Of a DNA stretch of 64,000 nt, positions 16,979 to 26,155 are shown piece by piece. A program made the position numbers and the translations under genes. Each line of letters begins with the position of its first letter. Position 1 is the stretch's first letter. The stretch covers positions 62,001 to 126,000 of the forward strand of contig CCRI01000009.1 of the NCBI GenBank assembly GCA_000985875.1, in the 5' to 3' direction. Origin of the DNA: Neorhizobium galegae bv. officinalis. Lineage in GTDB: Bacteria > Pseudomonadota > Alphaproteobacteria > Rhizobiales > Rhizobiaceae. The notes beneath the pieces are model-generated. The model did no database searches and had not been told where the DNA came from. It saw only the letters and a program-made list of their open reading frames with translations.

Positions 16979-18424
16979 TCATTGGATCGGCTGTCCGTTG
17001 ACGCTGAAGTTCTTGCCGTCCTCGAACTTGATGTCCCAGCGCAGGCGGCCGTCCGGCTCGGTCTTGGCCATGCCCTTCGCCATCATCATCGCGAACGAAA
17101 CCTGGTTTAATTCGGGGTCGTTCTTGGCGGCGGCCTGGAAATACTGGATCAGCTTGTCGACGTCGCGGGCAAGGATCGAGGTTTCGAGCGTATAGCGCTC
17201 CTTCTCCTCCGGATACCCCTTGATCTTGCCGGATGCTTCGACGTCGTAGAGCGCGGATTTCGCGGCGACCCGCGGGAAGTCGATGGTCAGCTGACCATCG
17301 TCGAGGAATGCCTTGCCCAGACGCTCGCCCTCGGCCTCCGGCGCCGGAACGGGACTCGAAAAGTCCATCTCCATCAAGGTATCGACGAAACGCTGGAAGT
17401 TGAGGTCGGCGACCCCGACCTCCATCTCCGCCATGTCGGGCACCAGCTGGGCATAGAGCGGGGGGATGATGCCGTCCGGCGTCGAGATATTCTCGACGCG
17501 GGCACCGAATCCTATCCGGGTTGCCGCGGCGGGCTCGCTCATCGTGAACATGTAATCGAGCTTGTGGACGCCGAAATCGCCGATCGGGCTCGCCACAGTG
17601 AACTGGTTGAAGGTGATCTTTTCCGACAGCGCCGTGAAGAACGGCATCGCCCCGCGGACGAGATCCTTCAGTTTTGCGATCTCGGCCTGCGAGGGCTTTT
17701 CATCGTTGACGAGTTCCAGCACGAAAGCGACAAGATTGCGGAGCTTTTCGGCCACCACGCCCTGAACACTGACATCGAAATCGAGGCTTTCGGCGCGGAT
17801 CTGCACCAGCGGTGTTTCCGGCATCGCAATCCGTTCGTAGAAACGGGAGAAAGACCCCTTGCCGGTGAAATCCGTGCTCCCGGCAGCGGCACTCGGCGAG
17901 GATGCGAGTGAATAGTTCGTGCTCGCGAAACTCGCCTCGACCTCTTCCTTGCCGCTCTTCGAGACCATGCGGATCGGGCCTGACGTCACCTCGCCCGAGC
18001 GGAAGTAACTGATCGCCGGATCGAAAATGCCGGAAAACACCATGTCGGTGACGGAATAGTTGAGGTTCGTCGACTTGCCGTCGGGCATCTTGCCCTTGAC
18101 GGTGAAATTCATGTCGCTGTCGCTGTGGAACTTCCACTGGCCGTTGTCGAGGGGCGCGGCGAAGACCGAATACGGCTTCAGGCCGGAAACAGTGAAGTCT
18201 TTCTTGTTGATGGACTTGAGGAGTTTGGCGAAATCGTAGCTGATCTCGTAGCGTTCGCCGGCCGGCTTGACGGTCAGGAAGCCTGTGGACTTCGCCGTAT
18301 CCGGCAGGAAATAGCTGAGGTTTTCCTTGAGTGCGCGGGCACCCTTGTCGTTGATCTCAGCCGCCGCAACTGGATATACGCAGGACGCAGCCATTACGCT
18401 GGCCGCGATCAAAGTCCGTTTCAT
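16979..18424 (-). CDS. Exported protein of unknown function, 481 aa
   Basis: Signal peptide MKRTLIAASVMAASCVYPVAAAE (shown only in part here: cleavage after AAA near residue 22), then a long soluble beta-rich protein. Repeating strand/turn patterns include YEISYDFAKLLKSINKKDF, MNFTVKGKMPDGKSTNLNYS and FNQFTVASPIGDFGVHKLDY. The general look is of the YdgA/DUF945 or DUF2125 class of periplasmic beta proteins, but I cannot assign it to either. It stands alone, facing away from rplY, with 245 nt between them. Confidence 0.75.
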   Translation of the reverse strand: MKRTLIAASVMAASCVYPVAAAEINDKGARALKENLSYFLPDTAKSTGFLTVKPAGERYEISYDFAKLLKSINKKDFTVSGLKPYSVFAAPLDNGQWKFHSDSDMNFTVKGKMPDGKSTNLNYSVTDMVFSGIFDPAISYFRSGEVTSGPIRMVSKSGKEEVEASFASTNYSLASSPSAAAGSTDFTGKGSFSRFYERIAMPETPLVQIRAESLDFDVSVQGVVAEKLRNLVAFVLELVNDEKPSQAEIAKLKDLVRGAMPFFTALSEKITFNQFTVASPIGDFGVHKLDYMFTMSEPAAATRIGFGARVENISTPDGIIPPLYAQLVPDMAEMEVGVADLNFQRFVDTLMEMDFSSPVPAPEAEGERLGKAFLDDGQLTIDFPRVAAKSALYDVEASGKIKGYPEEKERYTLETSILARDVDKLIQYFQAAAKNDPELNQVSFAMMMAKGMAKTEPDGRLRWDIKFEDGKNFSVNGQPIQ

Positions 18425-18669
18425 GAATCAAGCCCTTCCCTCGTTCAACGGGCACCAATGTGGAAGACGAACCGGCGAAGTCAAGCGCAGGCCCTTTGTT
18501 TCCGGGCCGAAAAGCTTGCACATCCTTGCTCATTGTATTATAGCGCGCCGGTCCGCGTAGACACCCTTGGAGGCAACGCGGATGAAGCGCATCGGATGAT
18601 GCCCTTCAGTTTGACGCGAGCCTACAACGCTTGCGAAAAACTCTCCAAACAACCTCGAAAGGATATGCC

Positions 18670-19275
18670 ATGAGCCACGCATCATACGAGCTCAAGGCCG
18701 AGGCGCGCGAACGGGTAGGTAAGGGGTCCTCCCGTGAACTTCGCCGCAACGGTTTCATTCCTGCTGTCATCTATGGTGACAAGCAGTCCCCCCTCGCGAT
18801 CGCTCTGTCGACCAACGAAGTGACGAAGCGCATCCATGCCGGTGGTTTCATGACCACGGTTGCCACGATCGACGTCAACGGCGAGAAGATCCAGGTCCTG
18901 CCGAAGGACTACCAGCTCGATCCGGTCCGCGATTTCACCATGCACGTGGATTTCCTCCGCGTCTCGGGCAACACGGAAGTTTCCGTTGAGGTTCCCGTTC
19001 ACTTCGTCAACGAAGAGAAGTCCCCGGGCATCAAGATCGGCGGCGTTCTCAACATCGTCCGTCACGAAGTCGAGCTGCTTTGCCCGGCCAACGATATTCC
19101 GGAATTCCTGACCGTCGACCTGACGGGCGCGAAGATCGGCGACAGCCTCCACATCTCCGCCGTCAAGCTGCCGGCTGGCGTCCGTCCGGTCATCTCCGAC
19201 CGTGACTTCACCATCGCGACGATCGTCGCCCCGGCTGCAGGCGTTGCCGAGGAAGAACCGGCTTCTGCTGAATAA
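18670..19275 (+). CDS. rplY: 50S ribosomal protein L25 (Ctc form)
   Basis: 201 aa; GAAAGGAT precedes the ATG. The N-terminal 5S-rRNA-binding domain has [20 protein letters not shown] and GFIPAVIYG; the C-terminal TL5 domain has [20 protein letters not shown] and [20 protein letters not shown]. The two-domain form is the long Ctc type. It is usually followed by pth and ychF; here a GGDEF/EAL gene and a solute-binding protein gene lie between rplY and pth. A clear terminator follows the stop. Confidence 0.96.
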   Translation: MSHASYELKAEARERVGKGSSRELRRNGFIPAVIYGDKQSPLAIALSTNEVTKRIHAGGFMTTVATIDVNGEKIQVLPKDYQLDPVRDFTMHVDFLRVSGNTEVSVEVPVHFVNEEKSPGIKIGGVLNIVRHEVELLCPANDIPEFLTVDLTGAKIGDSLHISAVKLPAGVRPVISDRDFTIATIVAPAAGVAEEEPASAE

Positions 19276-19300
19276 ACCAGCCTGAATTCTTGAAATGGGA

Positions 19301-19328
19301 CCCGCTTTCGCAAGGAAGCGGGTTTTTT
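19301..19328 (+). terminator. Rho-independent terminator of rplY
   Basis: The stem CCCGCTT / AAGCGGG (19301-19307 and 19316-19322) is followed by TTTTTTA. It starts 26 nt after the rplY stop, so rplY is transcribed separately from the genes downstream. Confidence 0.87.
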
Positions 19329-19390
19329 ATTGTCCGCTGAATACAGTTTAGTAACCCTGCCTCCGTAATTCGTTCGAATCTTGGCATCGT

Positions 19391-19423
19391 CGTTTCAGTG
19401 AAGTTTAATGAATAGGTGAAACG
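19391..19423. promoter_or_regulatory. Inverted repeat upstream of the GGDEF/EAL gene
   Basis: CGTTTCA (19391-19397) and TGAAACG (19417-19423) form a perfect 7-bp inverted repeat spaced 19 nt, about 70 nt before the coding start. It may be an operator; the protein that would bind it is unknown. Confidence 0.3.
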
Positions 19424-19491
19424 ATGCACGCTACTTCAGCATGACGGGAAATAGTCCGGCGATGGCCAGACGATGAATGCGGGGAAGACGG

Positions 19492-21870
19492 ATGACTCAT
19501 TCCGTTGAGAGTCGTTTTATTGCGATTATTTCAGGCGCCCTTCTGGTCGTCGTCGCTCCGCTGTTCACGCTGTTTCTGGCACTTTCCTCCCAGCAGGCCG
19601 CCGAGAACCTCAGCGAACATGTCAACCTCGTGCTGGTGACCAATTCCCAGGCCCTCGGCAAGCCGCTCTGGGATCTCGATACCGACAGCATCCACCAGGT
19701 CGCCACGATGCTGATCGCCGATCCCGCCATCAACGGCGTGCAGATCAGCGACAACACCGGCAAGCTGAATATCTCCGAAGTCGATGTCAATCCGGCCGAT
19801 TTCCGCGGCCTGGAAGCGATCTCCGAGCCGATCTTCTACAAGTCGCAGCAGGGCATGCGCAGTGTCGGCAGCATTACCGTCTACGTGCCGAAGCTCGGCT
19901 GGTTCTCCGCCCTGCACCAGATGGAAATGGCCTTCATCTCCATCTTCATCATCACCATCCTGACGGTCTTCGGCGCAGCGATTCTCGGCAATCGCGTCAT
20001 GGTCATCAAGCCGCTGATGCGCCTGACCGCTGCCATCGAGGCCACCCGCAGGCTCGGCTCGCGCCATCATGTCGACTGGCGCTCGAACGACGAGATGGGC
20101 AGGCTGGCCAAGAGCTTCAACGAAATGCAGACGCTGCTGGAGCGCGAGGAACGCGAACTGAAGCGCGCGCATCAGCAGACCACGGAAATCTACAACCTGA
20201 CGCCGGCCATGCTGTTCTCGCTGACCTCGGGCGACCAGATTGCCGCCGTCAGCGACTACTGGCTGCTGGCGACCGGCTATCGCCGCGAGGACGTCATCGG
20301 CCATCCCTTTTCCGAACTCGTCGCCCCTGCGGACCGCCAGATTTATGCAAGACGCAAGCAGCAGGCAAAATCGAGCGGCCCGGCAATCGAAGTCACGGTC
20401 CGGTTCCTGTGTGCCGACAGCCGCCTGATGGACGTGCTGATCGTCGAAACCGAGCTTGGCACGGCCGGCGGCAGCATTCCCGGCTCGCTGAGCGTCATGA
20501 CGGACGTTACGGAACTCAGGCAGTCGGAGCTGCGCAACCGCCAGCAGGCCATCTCCGACCATCTGACCGGGCTGCTGAACCGTCAGGGGTTCGAGGCGGC
20601 GCTCGACCAGAAGATCGCCGAGGCCGACAAGGCGCGCACCGAGGTCGCCTGCCTGTTCGTCGATCTCGACCGCTTCAAGGCGATCAACGACAATCTCGGC
20701 CATGCAGCCGGCGACACCGTGCTCTGTCAGTTCGTCGAGCGGACGAAGCCGATGCTCAACGACGGCGATACCGCCTCCCGTCTCGGCGGCGACGAATTCG
20801 CCATCCTGATTGCCGGGGACGGTGCCGAACGCCGCGCGGCCGAACTCAGCCAGAAGATCGTCGACATGTTCGAGGTTCCCTTCCGGATCCAGGGCACCGG
20901 CGTGCGGTTGAGCGCCAGTATCGGCCTTGCATTCTATCCGAGCCATGCCGCAAGCGCCGCCGAACTGCTGCAGAAGTCGGACATGGCCATGTACGCGCGC
21001 AAACGCGACGGCAAGAACGGCGCGCAGGTCTACGATCCTGCCATTCTCGACCAGACGCGGGAGCGGGCCGAGATCGAGAGCGACATCGAGGTCGCCATCG
21101 CCGCAAGCTGGTTCGAGGCGCATTTCCAGCCGATCGTCGACATCGAGACCGGCATTCCGTCAGGCTTCGAAGCCCTGATGCGCATGCGCCATCCGCGGAA
21201 AGGCCTGATGTCGCCGGCGGGCATCATCAGCGTTGCCGAGGAGACCGGTTCGATCGGCCAGATCGGCAACCTCATCCTGGAAGACGCGATGGCGAACCTC
21301 GCCCGCGTCTCCCGCCTGCCCGGCATGGGCGAGACCTATGTCGCGGTCAATTTCTCGCCGCTGCAATTCGAGCCCGGCCTGCCGGCACGCCTTGCCGGCC
21401 TGCTCGGCCGCTACGGCATCGATCCGTCGCGCCTGGTGGTGGAAATCACCGAAGCCGTGCTGATGCACGACAATCCGGAAATCCGCACCATTCTCAACGA
21501 GATCCATCGCTTCGGCTGCCGCATCGCGCTCGACGATTTCGGCACCGGTTATTCGTCGCTGAGCTATATGAGCCGTTTCCCGGTCGATATCGTCAAGATC
21601 GACCAGTCCTTCATCCGTTCGCTCACCGAACAGACGGGCGACATAGGCAGTAAAAACAGGATGCTGGTCGAAGGCATTAGTGCTATTTCTCATAAGATGA
21701 ATTGCAAGGTCGTCGCCGAAGGCGTCGAGACGGAAGAACAGCGCTCGTTGCTGCGGCAAATGGGTATTGACTATGCGCAGGGCTATCTCTTCTCGAAGCC
21801 CCGCGAAATCTCCGAATTGCTCTCGGCCCTATCCACCCGGCAGGCCGAAATCGAGTCCATGGCGAGCTGA
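19492..21870 (+). CDS. HAMP-PAS-GGDEF-EAL c-di-GMP signalling protein
   Basis: 792 aa from ATG 19492, chosen because GGGGAAG lies eight bases upstream; an in-frame ATG at 19477 would add five residues. A membrane helix at about 9-31, a periplasmic sensing loop of about 115 residues and a second helix at about 147-170 are followed by HAMP, a short coiled coil, and a PAS domain (about 232-340). GGDEF is intact (LGGDEFAIL, near 433) and so is EAL (FEALMRM, near 559), with DDFGTGYSSLSYM later. Both catalytic motifs look functional. It sits between rplY and pth. Confidence 0.93.
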   Translation: MTHSVESRFIAIISGALLVVVAPLFTLFLALSSQQAAENLSEHVNLVLVTNSQALGKPLWDLDTDSIHQVATMLIADPAINGVQISDNTGKLNISEVDVNPADFRGLEAISEPIFYKSQQGMRSVGSITVYVPKLGWFSALHQMEMAFISIFIITILTVFGAAILGNRVMVIKPLMRLTAAIEATRRLGSRHHVDWRSNDEMGRLAKSFNEMQTLLEREERELKRAHQQTTEIYNLTPAMLFSLTSGDQIAAVSDYWLLATGYRREDVIGHPFSELVAPADRQIYARRKQQAKSSGPAIEVTVRFLCADSRLMDVLIVETELGTAGGSIPGSLSVMTDVTELRQSELRNRQQAISDHLTGLLNRQGFEAALDQKIAEADKARTEVACLFVDLDRFKAINDNLGHAAGDTVLCQFVERTKPMLNDGDTASRLGGDEFAILIAGDGAERRAAELSQKIVDMFEVPFRIQGTGVRLSASIGLAFYPSHAASAAELLQKSDMAMYARKRDGKNGAQVYDPAILDQTRERAEIESDIEVAIAASWFEAHFQPIVDIETGIPSGFEALMRMRHPRKGLMSPAGIISVAEETGSIGQIGNLILEDAMANLARVSRLPGMGETYVAVNFSPLQFEPGLPARLAGLLGRYGIDPSRLVVEITEAVLMHDNPEIRTILNEIHRFGCRIALDDFGTGYSSLSYMSRFPVDIVKIDQSFIRSLTEQTGDIGSKNRMLVEGISAISHKMNCKVVAEGVETEEQRSLLRQMGIDYAQGYLFSKPREISELLSALSTRQAEIESMAS

Positions 21871-21937
21871 CAAGCCCTCACCTCCGGACCAGATGCTGGG
21901 TCAGAAATGACAACTTGTGCGTTTGGAAGAGGGACAG

Positions 21938-22663
21938 ATGAAAATCGCAGCGCCGCTTCTTGCCATACTCAGCCTCGCGTCTGGCGCCCATGCCCAGCAG
22001 GCCATCGTCTTTTCGACCGAGTCCTACCCGCCCTTCAGCTATCAGGAGCCCGGCGGCAACTATCGCGGCGCCGGCATCGACCAGGTAGACATGATCATGC
22101 AGGACGCCGGCACGCCTTACACGCTGGAAATCATGCCCTGGGCCCGGGCCATCGCCATGGCCGAGACGCAATCCATGCATTGCGTCTTCGCCGCCGCCCG
22201 CACGCCGGAACGCGAGCCGCGTTTCAAATGGGTCGTGCCTCTTTTCGTCGACCGCAACATTCTCGTGCGCCATGCAGGTTCCAAGGTCGCGGCGACCACG
22301 CTGGAGGAGGCCAAGCAGTATACGGTCGGCACCCATCGGGCCGACTATACCGAGGGGCTTCTGAAGAGTTCCGGTTTTCGGAAGATCGATCTCAGCGCCA
22401 ATGTCGACACGACGCTCAGAAAACTGCTGCAGGATCGCATCGACATGATGCCCATGTCGGAAGGCGTCTATCAGAAGCTGAAGGCGGACGGAACGCCGAT
22501 CGAAAAAGTCATCCTGTTCACCGAACAGCATCTCGGCATTGCGTGCCATCCGAATGTGCCCGACGACCTGATCGCCAGGATGCAGGCAGGCCTCGACCGC
22601 CTCATCAAGGACGGCATCCAGACTGCGATTCTGAAGCGCTACGGTATCGGCGAGCCTCAATAG
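21938..22663 (+). CDS. Periplasmic solute-binding protein, family 3 type
   Basis: 241 aa; the ribosome site GGAAGAGGGACAG precedes ATG 21938. Signal peptide to about residue 19 (LASGAHA-Q). The fold is of the amino-acid-binding SBP_bac_3 class: FSTESYPPFSYQEPGGNYRG at the start, MPWARAIAMAETQSMHCVFA, and FTEQHLGIACHPNVP late. No ABC permease or ATPase genes are adjacent, so it is an orphan. It may serve a distant transporter or act as a sensor for the preceding GGDEF/EAL protein; the latter is speculation. Confidence 0.85.
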   Translation: MKIAAPLLAILSLASGAHAQQAIVFSTESYPPFSYQEPGGNYRGAGIDQVDMIMQDAGTPYTLEIMPWARAIAMAETQSMHCVFAAARTPEREPRFKWVVPLFVDRNILVRHAGSKVAATTLEEAKQYTVGTHRADYTEGLLKSSGFRKIDLSANVDTTLRKLLQDRIDMMPMSEGVYQKLKADGTPIEKVILFTEQHLGIACHPNVPDDLIARMQAGLDRLIKDGIQTAILKRYGIGEPQ

Positions 22664-22741
22664 AAGCTCGGGCGTCGAAACCGGTTGACTTTGGCGGCGT
22701 TTCGCGGTGGTGAAAGCCAGCAGTCAAGGATGGATGTCTCC

Positions 22742-23470
22742 ATGCTCATCATCGCCGGCCTCGGCAATCCCGGTTCCCAATATGCGGGCAACCGCCACAA
22801 TATCGGCTTCATGGCGGTGGACGCGATCCAGCGCCGGCCCGGCTTTTCGCCCTGGTCGAAGAAGTTCAAGGCGCTGATCTCGGAAGGCGAACTCGCCGGC
22901 GAAAAAGTGCTGCTGATCAAGCCGCAGACCTTCATGAACCTCTCCGGCGAAGCGGTCGGCGAGGCCATGCGTTTTTACAAGCTCGGCCCGGAAAACATCA
23001 TCGCCATCTACGACGAACTTGATCTGCCTGCAGCCAAGGCCCGCATCAAGACCGGCGGCGGCCATGGCGGCCATAACGGCGTGAAGTCGCTCGACGCCCA
23101 TTGCGGCCGGGAATACCGAAGGCTTCGCCTCGGCATCGGCCATCCGGGATCGAAGGAGCTTGTCCACAACCACGTGCTCGGCGATTTCGCCAAGGTCGAC
23201 CAGACTTGGCTCTCCCCCCTCCTCGACGCGCTCGCCGACAATGCCGAAATGCTGGTGAAGGCCGAGGATTCGCAGCTGATGAACAAGCTGGCGCTCGCCG
23301 TCGGCGGCAAGCCTGACGAGGAGAAACCGAAGCCGGAAAAGAAGCCCGCCTCCAAGCCGGCCGGTCAATCGCATATCCACCAGGCCCGAGGCGGCGGAAA
23401 GCCGAACCTTCCGACATCAGGCCCGATGGCCGAGATGCTGAAGAAGATGTTCGGCGGCAAGGGCGAATAG
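22742..23470 (+). CDS. pth: Peptidyl-tRNA hydrolase
   Basis: 242 aa. Frees tRNA from peptidyl-tRNA dropped by ribosomes. The opening [20 protein letters not shown] carries the catalytic Asn/His pair; [16 protein letters not shown] (catalytic Asp) and GGGHGGHNG are intact. I start at 22742, with AAGGA eleven bases upstream; an in-frame ATG at 22730 overlaps that site. Residues after about 190 form a Lys/Pro-rich tail ([17 protein letters not shown]) seen in many rhizobial Pth proteins. The acetyltransferase gene overlaps the stop by one base. Confidence 0.95.
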   Translation: MLIIAGLGNPGSQYAGNRHNIGFMAVDAIQRRPGFSPWSKKFKALISEGELAGEKVLLIKPQTFMNLSGEAVGEAMRFYKLGPENIIAIYDELDLPAAKARIKTGGGHGGHNGVKSLDAHCGREYRRLRLGIGHPGSKELVHNHVLGDFAKVDQTWLSPLLDALADNAEMLVKAEDSQLMNKLALAVGGKPDEEKPKPEKKPASKPAGQSHIHQARGGGKPNLPTSGPMAEMLKKMFGGKGE

Positions 23471-23925
23471 TGTCGACGCCCGCTGCAGACTTCACGATCC
23501 GCCCGGCCCGCGACGGCGATCTTGCCGACCTGATCGAGCTCTATCACCACCTGAACCATGATCCGGACCCGGAGCCGGCACTGGCCCAGGAGCGTTTTGC
23601 CGCCATTCTCGCCCAACCCGGCATGACGGTGTTGATCGGCTTTGCAGACGGGCGCGCGGCAGCCTCGGTGACGTTGATCGTCGTGCCGAACCTCACCCGC
23701 AAGGGCGCGCCCTATGCGCTGGTCGAAAACGTCGTCACCCATGCGGACCACCGCAAGCGCGGTTATGCCGGCGCGCTCATCCGCAGGGCCATCGACCAGG
23801 CCTGGAATGACGGCTGCTACAAGGTGATGCTGCTGACCGGCTCTACGGACCCGGCAACGCTGCGTTTCTACGAAGGCTGCGGGTTTCTTCAAAACAAGAC
23901 CGGTTTCCAGATCCGCCGCGCTTAG
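23470..23925 (+). CDS. GNAT-family N-acetyltransferase
   Basis: 151 aa from GTG 23470, the G being shared with the pth stop TAG, so translation is probably coupled to pth. The GNAT core is clear: FTIRPARDGDLADLIELYHH at the start, the acetyl-CoA loop HRKRGYAGALIRRAI near 100, and FYEGCGFLQNKTGF at the end. The substrate is unknown. Association with pth is common in rhizobia. Confidence 0.87.
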   Translation: MSTPAADFTIRPARDGDLADLIELYHHLNHDPDPEPALAQERFAAILAQPGMTVLIGFADGRAAASVTLIVVPNLTRKGAPYALVENVVTHADHRKRGYAGALIRRAIDQAWNDGCYKVMLLTGSTDPATLRFYEGCGFLQNKTGFQIRRA

Positions 23926-24010
23926 ACAACCCGGTATCGCTCCGGTCAAAGGGGTGGCGCGCCGCTTTCGGAGCAGCTATGGGAGGCCGACCGAACAACG
24001 GAAGCACGAC

Positions 24011-24955
24011 ATGAACCAGGCCCCGAACATGGATGACATCACCGGCGAACTCGTCACCCTTCGCGACTACTGGCGTTATGCCATCTCCCGGTTCAGCGCC
24101 GCAAACCTCAGCTACGGCCACGGCACCACGACGGCAAGCGACGACGCCGCTTTCCTGATCCTGGACAGCCTCGACCTGCCGATCGACGTGCTTGATCCAT
24201 TCCTCGACGCACGCCTGCTGCCCGCCGAGCGCCGCCTGCTGGCCGAGCGGATCGACGCCCGCGTCACGACCCGCAAGCCGACGTCCTACCTGACCGGCCA
24301 CGCCTATATCCAGGGGGTCCGTTTCCTCGTCGACGAACGCGTCATCGTGCCCCGCTCGCATATCGGCGAAATCCTGTTCAGCGAATATCTCGGCGAAAGC
24401 GGCTCCACCTTCCTGCCGGATCCGCTGAGCGTCGAGAGCGCCGTTGATATCTGCACGGGATCGGGATGCCTTGCCATCCTCGCCGCCAAGTTCTTCCCGA
24501 ACGCTGCGGTCGATGCGGTCGATCTTTCGTCCGACGCACTGGAGGTTGCAAAGCTCAACGTCGCCGAGCACGGCGTGGAGGACCAGCTGGCACTTCATCA
24601 AGGCGATCTCTTCGCGCCGCTCGGCAAGCGGAAATACGATTTGATCATCACCAATCCGCCCTATGTCGACCACGAGGCGATGGACGGCTTTCCGGAAGAG
24701 TTCCGTTCCGAACCGGCCATGGCCTTCGACGGCGGCGTGGACGGGCTCGATATCGTCCGCCGTCTTCTGGCGGAGGCGCCGGCGCATCTGAACCCGGAAG
24801 GCGGCATGATCTGCGAGATCGGCTCGGGCCGCGAAATCCTGGAGGAGGAATTCCCCGATCTCGATTTCCTCTGGCTGGAAACGGCGGAATCGCAGGACGC
24901 GGTCTTCTGGATCAGCGCCGAGGCGCTCGGCGTGAAGGCCGGAAAGAAGAGATAA
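24011..24955 (+). CDS. prmB: PrmB-type protein (glutamine-N5) methyltransferase
   Basis: 314 aa. The PrmB/HemK family is shown by DICTGSGCLAILAAKFFPN (SAM site, near 150), VDAVDLSSDALEVAK and the catalytic TNPPYVD near 217. The N-terminal helical domain (YAISRFSAANLSYGHGTTTA) and the insertion-specific PRSHIGEILF point to PrmB, which methylates ribosomal protein L3, rather than PrmC, which acts on release factors. It ends 3 nt before the converging clpS stop. Confidence 0.88.
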   Translation: MNQAPNMDDITGELVTLRDYWRYAISRFSAANLSYGHGTTTASDDAAFLILDSLDLPIDVLDPFLDARLLPAERRLLAERIDARVTTRKPTSYLTGHAYIQGVRFLVDERVIVPRSHIGEILFSEYLGESGSTFLPDPLSVESAVDICTGSGCLAILAAKFFPNAAVDAVDLSSDALEVAKLNVAEHGVEDQLALHQGDLFAPLGKRKYDLIITNPPYVDHEAMDGFPEEFRSEPAMAFDGGVDGLDIVRRLLAEAPAHLNPEGGMICEIGSGREILEEEFPDLDFLWLETAESQDAVFWISAEALGVKAGKKR

Positions 24956-24958
24956 GTC

Positions 24959-25267
24959 TTACTCTTCCGGCTCGGTGATGAACATCAGCGGGAAACCCGC
25001 CTCCTTGGCAAGGTCCACCGCTTCCTTCGCCTTGGTCTCGGCAATGTCCTTGGTACAGACCACGACGACCGCCAGCCCCATCCTGTGCGCGGTCAGCATG
25101 ACGCGGTAGCCGGTCTCCTCGCTCATCCGGAACACGGCTTTCAGTACCATGGTCACGAATTCGCGCGGCGTATAGTCGTCATTGACCAGCAGCACCTTGT
25201 AGAGCTTCGGCCGCTCCAGCTTGGTCTTGGTTTTCGTCTTCGGTTTTACGGTGGTATTTTCGGCCAT
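24959..25267 (-). CDS. clpS: ClpS-family adaptor (ClpS2-like)
   Basis: 102 aa. An adaptor that delivers N-degron proteins to ClpAP. The core has YKVLLVNDDYTPREFVTMVL, with the Asn-Asp-Asp pocket, then AHRMGLAVVVVCTKDIAETK and FPLMFITEPEE. The Lys/Thr-rich N-terminus (KPKTKTKTKLERPK) and AVFRMSEETGYRVM resemble ClpS2 of alphaproteobacteria, the second adaptor that coexists with ClpS1. No clpA lies next to it, as expected for ClpS2. Start at 25267 follows GGAGAGG. Confidence 0.9.
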   Translation of the reverse strand: MAENTTVKPKTKTKTKLERPKLYKVLLVNDDYTPREFVTMVLKAVFRMSEETGYRVMLTAHRMGLAVVVVCTKDIAETKAKEAVDLAKEAGFPLMFITEPEE

Positions 25268-25363
25268 CGGCCTCTCCTGACGATGCAATCCTATCGGGAG
25301 AACATGCCGGCTATATCGCACCGCAACCGAGGTTTTTCAAGCAACCGGATGGTGAACGGCGAA

Positions 25364-25764
25364 TCAATCGGCGTCGAGTAACAGGCATTCGCGGCCCTTT
25401 GCACGCACGATAGAGGCGGCCCGCTTGTCGAAGGTCGCGAACGTGTCGCCGCCGAGCTTGCGTCCCTCGAATTCGATCACTCCATCGGCGAAGTCGCCGC
25501 CGGCTTCCAGGAATGTCAGGCCGGCTTCCACGGCAGCGCGATCAAGCGCGACTGTCTTGACACTCATCCAGGTCTGGATTGCCGCGACGAGGTCGCTCTG
25601 GCTTCTTTTGTAGAGCCGACGAAGAACCCATACCATTTCACACAGGGTCTGATTCGAAATGGTCCCTCGTTCGAGGCCAATAGAGCCTGGGCTTTCGGAC
25701 TTTCGACTTCATGATCGAAGATCATTGCCCTCAAGAGGATATTGGTATCGACGATCAGGCTCAT
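25364..25764 (-). pseudogene. vapC: VapC-type PIN-domain toxin, frameshifted
   Basis: The reading frame is split. The 5' part from ATG 25764 reads MSLIVDTNILLRAMIFDHEV and stays PIN-like to NEGP. The rest (SNQTLCEMVWVLRRLYKRSQ through FADGVIEFEGRK and DTFATFDKRAASIV) is in the -1 frame and runs to 25364. The switch is at about 25650-25661 and fits loss of one base (modulo three). All four expected acidic residues (Asp6, Glu of CEMVW, Asp of FADG, Asp of TFDK) survive across the two frames, so the break looks recent, or could be a sequencing error. No slippery heptamer for programmed shifting is seen. Confidence 0.8.
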
Positions 25765-26018
25765 TGCTCCGCCTCACCTGCATAGCTTGCTGCAATCGCC
25801 TCGTTGATCTCATCGATCGAATAGCTTTTGCCTGTCGTATTCTTGAACATTCCGAAGACGCTTTCGATCGGCAGTTTGCCGGAAATCGGGTGGAGCATAG
25901 CCTGCCGCTTCGGCTGGAGATCGACATCGATCTCGTCGCCGGGCTTGATGCCGAGGTGATCAAGAACTTCCTTTTTCAAGGTAACCTGTCCTTTCGCGGT
26001 GACTTTCAATCTAACCAT
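25761..26018 (-). CDS. vapB: AbrB/MazE-type antitoxin (VapB)
   Basis: 85 aa. The SpoVT/AbrB swapped-hairpin DNA-binding domain is RLKVTAKGQVTLKKEVLDHL, then GIKPGDEIDVDLQPKRQ. The C-terminal half (SIDEINEAIAASYAGEAEQ) is the toxin-binding tail. The start at 26018 has GGAGA seven bases upstream; an ATG at 26024 is too close to it. The stop overlaps the toxin ATG (ATGA). A perfect palindrome lies in its promoter, so autoregulation is likely. The antitoxin is intact although its toxin is frameshifted. Confidence 0.87.
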   Translation of the reverse strand: MVRLKVTAKGQVTLKKEVLDHLGIKPGDEIDVDLQPKRQAMLHPISGKLPIESVFGMFKNTTGKSYSIDEINEAIAASYAGEAEQ

Positions 26019-26037
26019 CGCCATTCTCCATTGATTT

Positions 26038-26066
26038 AAAGTAAGGCAAATATGCCTTACGCGCAA
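26038..26066 (-). promoter_or_regulatory. vapBC promoter with palindromic operator
   Basis: On the minus strand TTGCGC (26061-26066) and TACTTT (26038-26043) are spaced by 17 bases. The palindrome GTAAGGCATATTTGCCTTAC (26041-26060), with 8-bp perfect arms, occupies the spacer and touches the -10. VapB binding here would block RNA polymerase. The distance to the start codon is 20 nt. Confidence 0.65.
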
Positions 26067-26155
26067 GGATCGCCTGACAGCAGAGCCTTGACCGCTCCGG
26101 CACTTTCCCCCATAGCCACAACAACGAAATTTCTTCAGATACAGGGTCCGGACCC

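Noticed and set aside
18510-18550. Possible rplY promoter (TTGCAC ... TATTAT)
   Set aside because: The spacing between the two elements is only about 14 bases and alternative pairs are no better, so I could not support it.
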